DNA of 64,000 nt from Phaseolus vulgaris. Lineage: Eukaryota; Streptophyta; Magnoliopsida; Fabales; Fabaceae. The stretch is taken from NCBI RefSeq assembly GCF_000499845.2, contig NC_023759.2:22900250-22964249 (forward strand). The letters are read 5' to 3'. The translations under genes were made by a program, and so were the position numbers. The notes beneath the pieces are model-generated. The model searched no databases, was not told the DNA's origin, and saw only the letters and a program-made list of their open reading frames with translations. Position 1 is the first letter of the stretch. Every line of letters starts with the position of its first letter. This document shows, piece after piece, positions 59,553 to 64,000 of the stretch.

Positions 59553-60326
59553 TTTTTTATGATCGAGGGAGTGTGCGAGGAAATGATGATTAGGGAGACG
59601 AAGCGTTCACCAGAGCGTATCGAAAGTTTGAAAGTGAAGCAGGAAGATAATGTAACAGTGGAGTGGCGCGAGAAGTTTAGAGTTTCGAAGGTTATGGGAA
59701 GCGCAAACGACACGAAATAACTACCATCGATGAATCCACGTGTCATTTGATGGGAGGGGGTTGGTGAAGTGTCAAATCAGTAACCGGCGTGCGCATTAGC
59801 GCGCGGAGCCACGTAGACTCACCCTCCCCGAGTCGCCAAGGGCGATGACGTGATCAGGAAGTGCGAAGGGGCGGTCTGCAAAAAGTACACGACCACCGAC
59901 GGGGTCGTCGCCAAACAAAAGACTAGGCGGTCTGACATCGCTACAAGCAGTACGTCGCCAACCATCCCAATGAGCTCGGGCATGATAATGCTGAAGGTTC
60001 GAATAAGAAAGCTCAAACGGAAAGGCGTCCCTCACAAAAGCGAAGGCCGAGCAGAGCCATAAACAAGGCAACCAGAAACAGGATGTTTAAGGAATGGGAA
60101 ACAAACAAATGCTATTTAAGAAATTCACGCCGAGCGTAAAGACAATATCGGAGTGACGTGCGCGACATGGCAAAGAACGCAAGCATGCAAGATAATTTGA
60201 ACAGCATTCGACATAAAGAAAAGTGCAGAACCAATGTTAGGGTTACAGACGAAGTTTGTAACATTTGCAAAATGGAATTGTAGTCCTATACACATCCTAA
60301 ATATCTACACAAAAAGCAAGAACACA
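59553..60326. other. Element C region between the two antisense genes
   Basis: Upstream (promoter) side of aORF-a and downstream side of aORF-b. A CCACGTGTCA box is at about 59737-59746. No gene recognised. Confidence 0.5.
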
Positions 60327-61308
60327 TCACTCATCAGTGGCTCCAGGCTTCGAGCAATGCGACGAAAAGGCCCCGTCTCCGAACCGCAAAGCCCGAGTCA
60401 GAAGCGTCCTCTGATGATCGTTTATCTTTGAACCTACGTGAAAGAAAGGAGTAAAGTATAGTAAGAGACATACGGGAAACAAAGTATTTCTAAGCGAAAT
60501 CATAACAAGAAGTGGGAAGGTCATGAGAAAAGCCTCACACACATATATATCTTTCCAGAAGCCCGGCATTATACTCCAAGCTTATTAAAGCAGCCGCATC
60601 AAATCCTCCAACACCCGCCAGGATCTTGCAAGCTTCCTGATCCCTTGAAGACAGTTTCTTAAGGGGTTTAGATTTCAAGGCTCTGGCGTCCTTTGTCCAG
60701 TACAAAGGAAAGCCGTCCAGGGCAGAAGGCACCAAGCTGGAACAGCATACCTTAAAGAACCTGCCTTTCCACCCTGTGAAGGCTTGCTGAAAAGGAGTCA
60801 AAAGAATCCTACCAGGGACATTGCTAAGAGTTACCCAAAGATTGTTTCTCTGCCTCTTCACCTCAAAGAAGTGAAGAAAAATGTTCACAGAAGGCGCACA
60901 TCCAAGGAAGCCAAACAAAATGTCAAAGGCCTTCACGAAGGCCCAACTGTTAGGGTACAGTTGGGCTGGAGCGGTGTTCATCTCCGTTAATAGCTCCCTC
61001 TCGAACCTGGAAAAGGGAAGGCGTACGCCGACGCACTTAAAAACTACTTGGTAAAAATAGAAAAAGGGGACCCCGTTATTGGATCGTTCATCCCCGCACA
61101 CCGGCTCCCCCATGGAACAAGGAAGCACGACGATGTCATCATCGTGCCTCTTTGCGAAGGCACGATGGTCATAGGAGCACGCTTCCCCCACGTGTTCCCT
61201 CAGGGCCCTAGTAGAAAGTAAGCAAGAGTACTCGTCGAGGAGTTCACTCGAAGCCCAGGGATAAAGGTCCTTGTGACTCACTCGGGAGGAGGATGGGTTG
61301 GTGGACAT
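60327..61308 (-). CDS. aORF-b of element C: intact antisense gene, 290 aa predicted
   Basis: Exons 61308-60543 (766 nt) and 60433-60327, intron donor ATAT|GTGTGT and acceptor CACGTAG|GTTCA. Same domain as D/E2 aORF-b (DLYPWASSELL, FAKRHDDDIVVLPC, FFYFYQVVFK, LPFSRFERELLTEMN, QLYPNSWAFVKAFDILFGFLG) and tail SKINDHQRTLLTRALRFGDGAF. Open, and 766 nt in exon 1 as in D and E2. It lies next to the 3' LTR here, while in D it is next to pol. Confidence 0.82.
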
Positions 61309-61692
61309 CTTGGTGTGTGCTGGCAGTAAGGAAACTGAGGGTCAAGGGTTCAGTAACGCAACAAAGGGAAAGGTCGCAAAGAAAGAACGTGGAGCAAGGA
61401 GTTCTTGGGAAGAAGATGAATAGTGCAAGAAAGATACGAAAGAAGCAGAGACAATAAGTTGAGATGCGGGGTTTTCAAGATTCGAGCCTCATGATTGAAG
61501 CGGTAAAACAAGCGCCTCGTGAGTGGGCCACGTGTCGCGAGGTAAAAGTACGGATTAAAGTGTCACTCAGAGAATATCACATCGTCAGAGTCTTTGAGGG
61601 TACGTTGCGCCGGCGATACAGAAATGTCACGTCAATCGATCGGAAGATGACATGTCAACAAAACGCTGCAAGGGCAGTAGGGGGCAAGCTTT

Positions 61693-61739
61693 AGTCTTTT
61701 CGCTGAAAGCAAGTTATCAGCTCAAGACTGGGGGGCTTG
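61693..61739 (+). promoter_or_regulatory. Palindrome and polypurine tract, element C
   Basis: AGTCTT at 61693-61698 and AAGACT at 61724-61729 with weaker inner arms (GCTGA / TCAGC), then TGGGGGGCTTG to the LTR. Confidence 0.75.
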
Positions 61740-62694
61740 TGTACCGACCAGGTCATCGGGTATGATTACGTGGACAAAAGAAAGGTAGGTAGTCAAAAAG
61801 TCAACGTAGTCGCCGTATGTAAAAGCGGCGTTCTTCAGTATAAATAATTGGTTATCGCCGAGATGTGTCACCACCGAGATGGATCATCGCCCATCGCCCG
61901 AGAAAGGACATCGCCTGAGTAAGACATCGCCCAAAGGGTCAACCCGCATGACGTAAGCATTTCACAGAAAGGGGGCCCACACGATGGGATAACCCTAAGT
62001 TGGGTGGCGGCACTGTGGGTCCCTATGCACAGAATAAATGATCAAGTCAAAAGGGCACGTGGCAATGCCCACGTGCTCGCTAAAGGTATCCAGGGAAGGC
62101 TGCATGCATGACACGTGTTTAATTAGGGCACTCGAGCAGTATGATGGCGCGATAAATAAAGCGCTCAAGTTAGAGCCCAAGCGGCCATAAGGTTATACAT
62201 TGCACTCCAGATAAGGGAAGTCCATGGGCCAGATACGCTAAGATCCTAAAGATAACGGCGCAAGGACCTTCTCCAAGGAACCCTAGATAATAGCAAGCAA
62301 CGCAGAGGTAAATCCTAGTTTTTCACCTATATATAGGGCACGAATAAGCCCTAGAGAGGTACGCTTTTCACATTTGCATGAGTCTTAACCTAGTTCTCAG
62401 ATAGACAAACAGAGGGAAAACCCTAATTGTTCTTGACGGCGCATCCGCTGAGAACACAAGACAATTAGGGCAACACAGTTTTAGCCATACAGTTTCAGTC
62501 ATTGAGAGTGTTATACAGTTTCTAGTTACTTTGGTGTTTCTTGCTAGCTGACTTGATCGTCGGAGTGCAAATGGCCGCGAGGGCGCCCCTTTGTTCTTCT
62601 TTTTCAGGTACACACAGACGAGGCAGAACGAAGGTACCCTAGCTCGTTAGAACAAGCCACGCATAAAGACGACCCAGGTCAACCGGCCGGAACA
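61740..62694 (+). repeat. Element C 3' LTR
   Basis: 955 bp, same length as the 5' LTR and about 98% alike by eye. Confidence 0.95.
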
Positions 62695-63129
62695 ATGTTG
62701 CTTGCATTTCAGCACCTTAGGCTATAAATAGAGGTGCTCTCTTTGTAAAATTCAGATTGGAATTTATCTAAAAGAAACTATACTCAAAATTGGAGTGAGC
62801 ATTGGAGAGCTTTTGAGCCTTCTTCTCTAGTCTTATCTTGAAGGATCCATGGTGTCCTCAAGTGGCGGCAACACTCTCATCTAGGAGCAACCACACTTCT
62901 AGTGGCAAGATCATCCATCATTCATCCATCTTCATGAGCAATTCTCTTCTCCTTCCTTTTCTTCTTTCTTAATTCCTTGTCTTAGCTTGTTTCTTTGTTG
63001 TTTTTGGTTCGGTTTTTAAGTTTTCCAGCAGCTGTTCTTATTCTAAATTGTGTTTGGTTCAGTTCTTTTCTTTTTCCAGCAAGTAATTTCAGTTCTATGC
63101 CTTTCTTTTACATTTTGTTCGGTTCAATT
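62695..63129 (+). repeat. F3: second part, truncated
   Basis: Continues the F-family LTR after C: CTATAAATAGAGGTGC near 62720, the GTGTCCTCAAGTGGCGGC stretch, then TTCGGTTCAATT. It lacks the final ~200 bp (CACATCA end) and meets element I's pol stop directly. Confidence 0.82.
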
Positions 63130-64000
63130 ACTGTAGTAAAACTTGAGATGGGTGGCGTTCCAAGTGCGAGGAATCGCCCCTCCTTCCAGCGTCTCTAAGC
63201 GGTAGGCGCCGTTCCCGAGTGCTTCGGTTATTCTGAACGGTGTTGTCCTCTTGGGTGACAATTTGTTTTCCATCTCGTACTGGTGGGCCTTCCTCATCAC
63301 CAGGTCGCCATCTCTGAACTGCCTCGGCTTTATCTTGGAGTTGTACTTACGCTCAACTCTTCTCTTTACTGCCTCGGCCTTCACCCGTGATTCCTCCCTG
63401 ACCTCGTCCAGCAAATCCAAGTTCATTCTCTTTTCTTCGTTCGAGTCTTCCGCCACGAAGTTCTGGAATCTCGGCGAGCTTTCCTGGATTTCGACTGGAA
63501 TCATCGCATTGCATCCATACACTAAGCTAAACGGGGTTTCGTGGGTTCCCGATTGCTCAGTGGTATGATATGCCCACACTATGCGGGGAAGTTCCTCAAC
63601 CCAAGACCCCTTGGCCTTTTCCAACCTCCTCTTGAATCCTCTCAGCAGAACCCGATTAGCGGACTCCACTTGCCCATTCGTTTGCGGGTGTTCCACGGAA
63701 GCAAACACCTGTTGTGCTCCGATGTCCTCGCACAGCTTCTTCAATAGGTGGCTTGCGAACTGAGTCCCATTGTCTGATACTAGACGCTTGGGCACGCCAA
63801 AACGACACACAATATTCTTCCACACGAAACTCTGGATTTTGTGCGCGGTGATTTGGGCTACTGGTTCTGCCTCAATCCATTTCGTGAAGTACTCGATTGC
63901 CACAACCAAATACTTCATTTGCCTGATCGCCAACGGGAAGGGTCCCAGAATGTCGATTCCCCACGTGTGGAACGGCCAGGGGCTGTAGATTGACTTCAAC
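63130..64000 (-). pseudogene. pol: Element I integrase fragment, runs off the window
   Basis: Open minus-strand frame with the integrase core (WGIDILGPFP, SDNGTQFAS, NGQVESAN) and C-terminal GPF-like domain (TPFRITEALGNGAYRLETLEGG). No break is visible in this part. Very close to A-C integrase. The downstream spacer and hairpin normally following pol are missing, because the sequence changes to F3 at the stop codon. Confidence 0.9.

Larger units (their letters stand above)
49255..62694 (+). mobile_element. Element C: Tat-lineage retrotransposon with two antisense genes, nested in F3
   Basis: 13.4 kb with 955-bp LTRs at 49255-50209 and 61740-62694. Order: LTR, primer site, gag-pol, hairpin, spacer, aORF-a (antisense), aORF-b (antisense), palindrome/polypurine tract, LTR. 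Flanks ATTTG (left) and ATGTT (right) are only partly alike, so the target duplication looks degraded. By eye the LTRs differ at about 16 sites. The element is mosaic: its aORF-a is of the A/B kind, its aORF-b of the D/E2 kind. Confidence 0.92.

Noticed and set aside
1..64000. tRNA, rRNA or small-RNA genes
   Set aside because: No cloverleaf, box or conserved rRNA stretch was recognised by reading; the primer binding sites are only short complements.

Overview
The window is a eukaryotic, almost certainly flowering-plant, intergenic region made wholly of nested LTR retrotransposons. No host gene, tRNA, rRNA, CRISPR or prokaryotic feature was found. The coding elements are Ty3/gypsy, Tat lineage: a single gag-protease-RT-RNase H frame, a second archaeal-type RNase H before integrase, and extra genes antisense to gag-pol between pol and the 3' LTR. 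The TGTACCG LTR starts, the sequence style and the element size (12-14 kb) suggest a eudicot, perhaps a legume; the species assignment is inference.

Layout. Element A (+ strand, 5' LTR left of the window) covers 1-7158 and 20265-24254. It is split by element B (- strand, 7159-20264, TSD GCGGG), and B's integrase gene is split by a solo LTR of another family, F1 (13570-14555, TSD TGCCT). A itself sits inside a gag gene of a further element, G (24255 to about 25645), giving four nested levels. From 25646 to 31153 there are F-family LTR pieces (F4, F2), a remnant LTR and antisense gene of an element in - orientation (E1), and a + strand aRNase H/integrase fragment (E2), joined head to head. E2's integrase is split by element D (- strand, 31154-45570, TSD ACATC), which itself contains a solo LTR of the A/B family (35384-36174, TSD ATTCC). 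E2 resumes at 45571-48870. F3, a truncated F-family LTR (48871-49254 and 62695-63129), is split by element C (+ strand, 49255-62694). The window ends in a - strand integrase fragment, I (63130-64000).

The notable system is the set of antisense genes. 'aORF-a' has a 5'-UTR intron, a gypsy-type 'transposase'-like domain exon, a phase-1 coding intron, and a basic/proline-rich plus coiled-coil exon ending in a VVDGKVVP-like motif. 'aORF-b' is a shorter paralogue of the first exon with a tiny second exon. aORF-b is open in all three elements that carry it (C, D, E2) and has a 766-nt first exon in each, while pol is broken in all of them. aORF-a is open in B, and in A apart from the B insertion. 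The module order differs between D (pol-b-a-LTR) and C (pol-a-b-LTR), and C pairs an A/B-type aORF-a with a D/E2-type aORF-b. Conserved non-coding signals include a palindrome beside the polypurine tract and a hairpin-plus-T-tract just after the pol stop.

All gag-pol genes seen in full carry stops and frameshifts, so every copy here looks non-autonomous at present.
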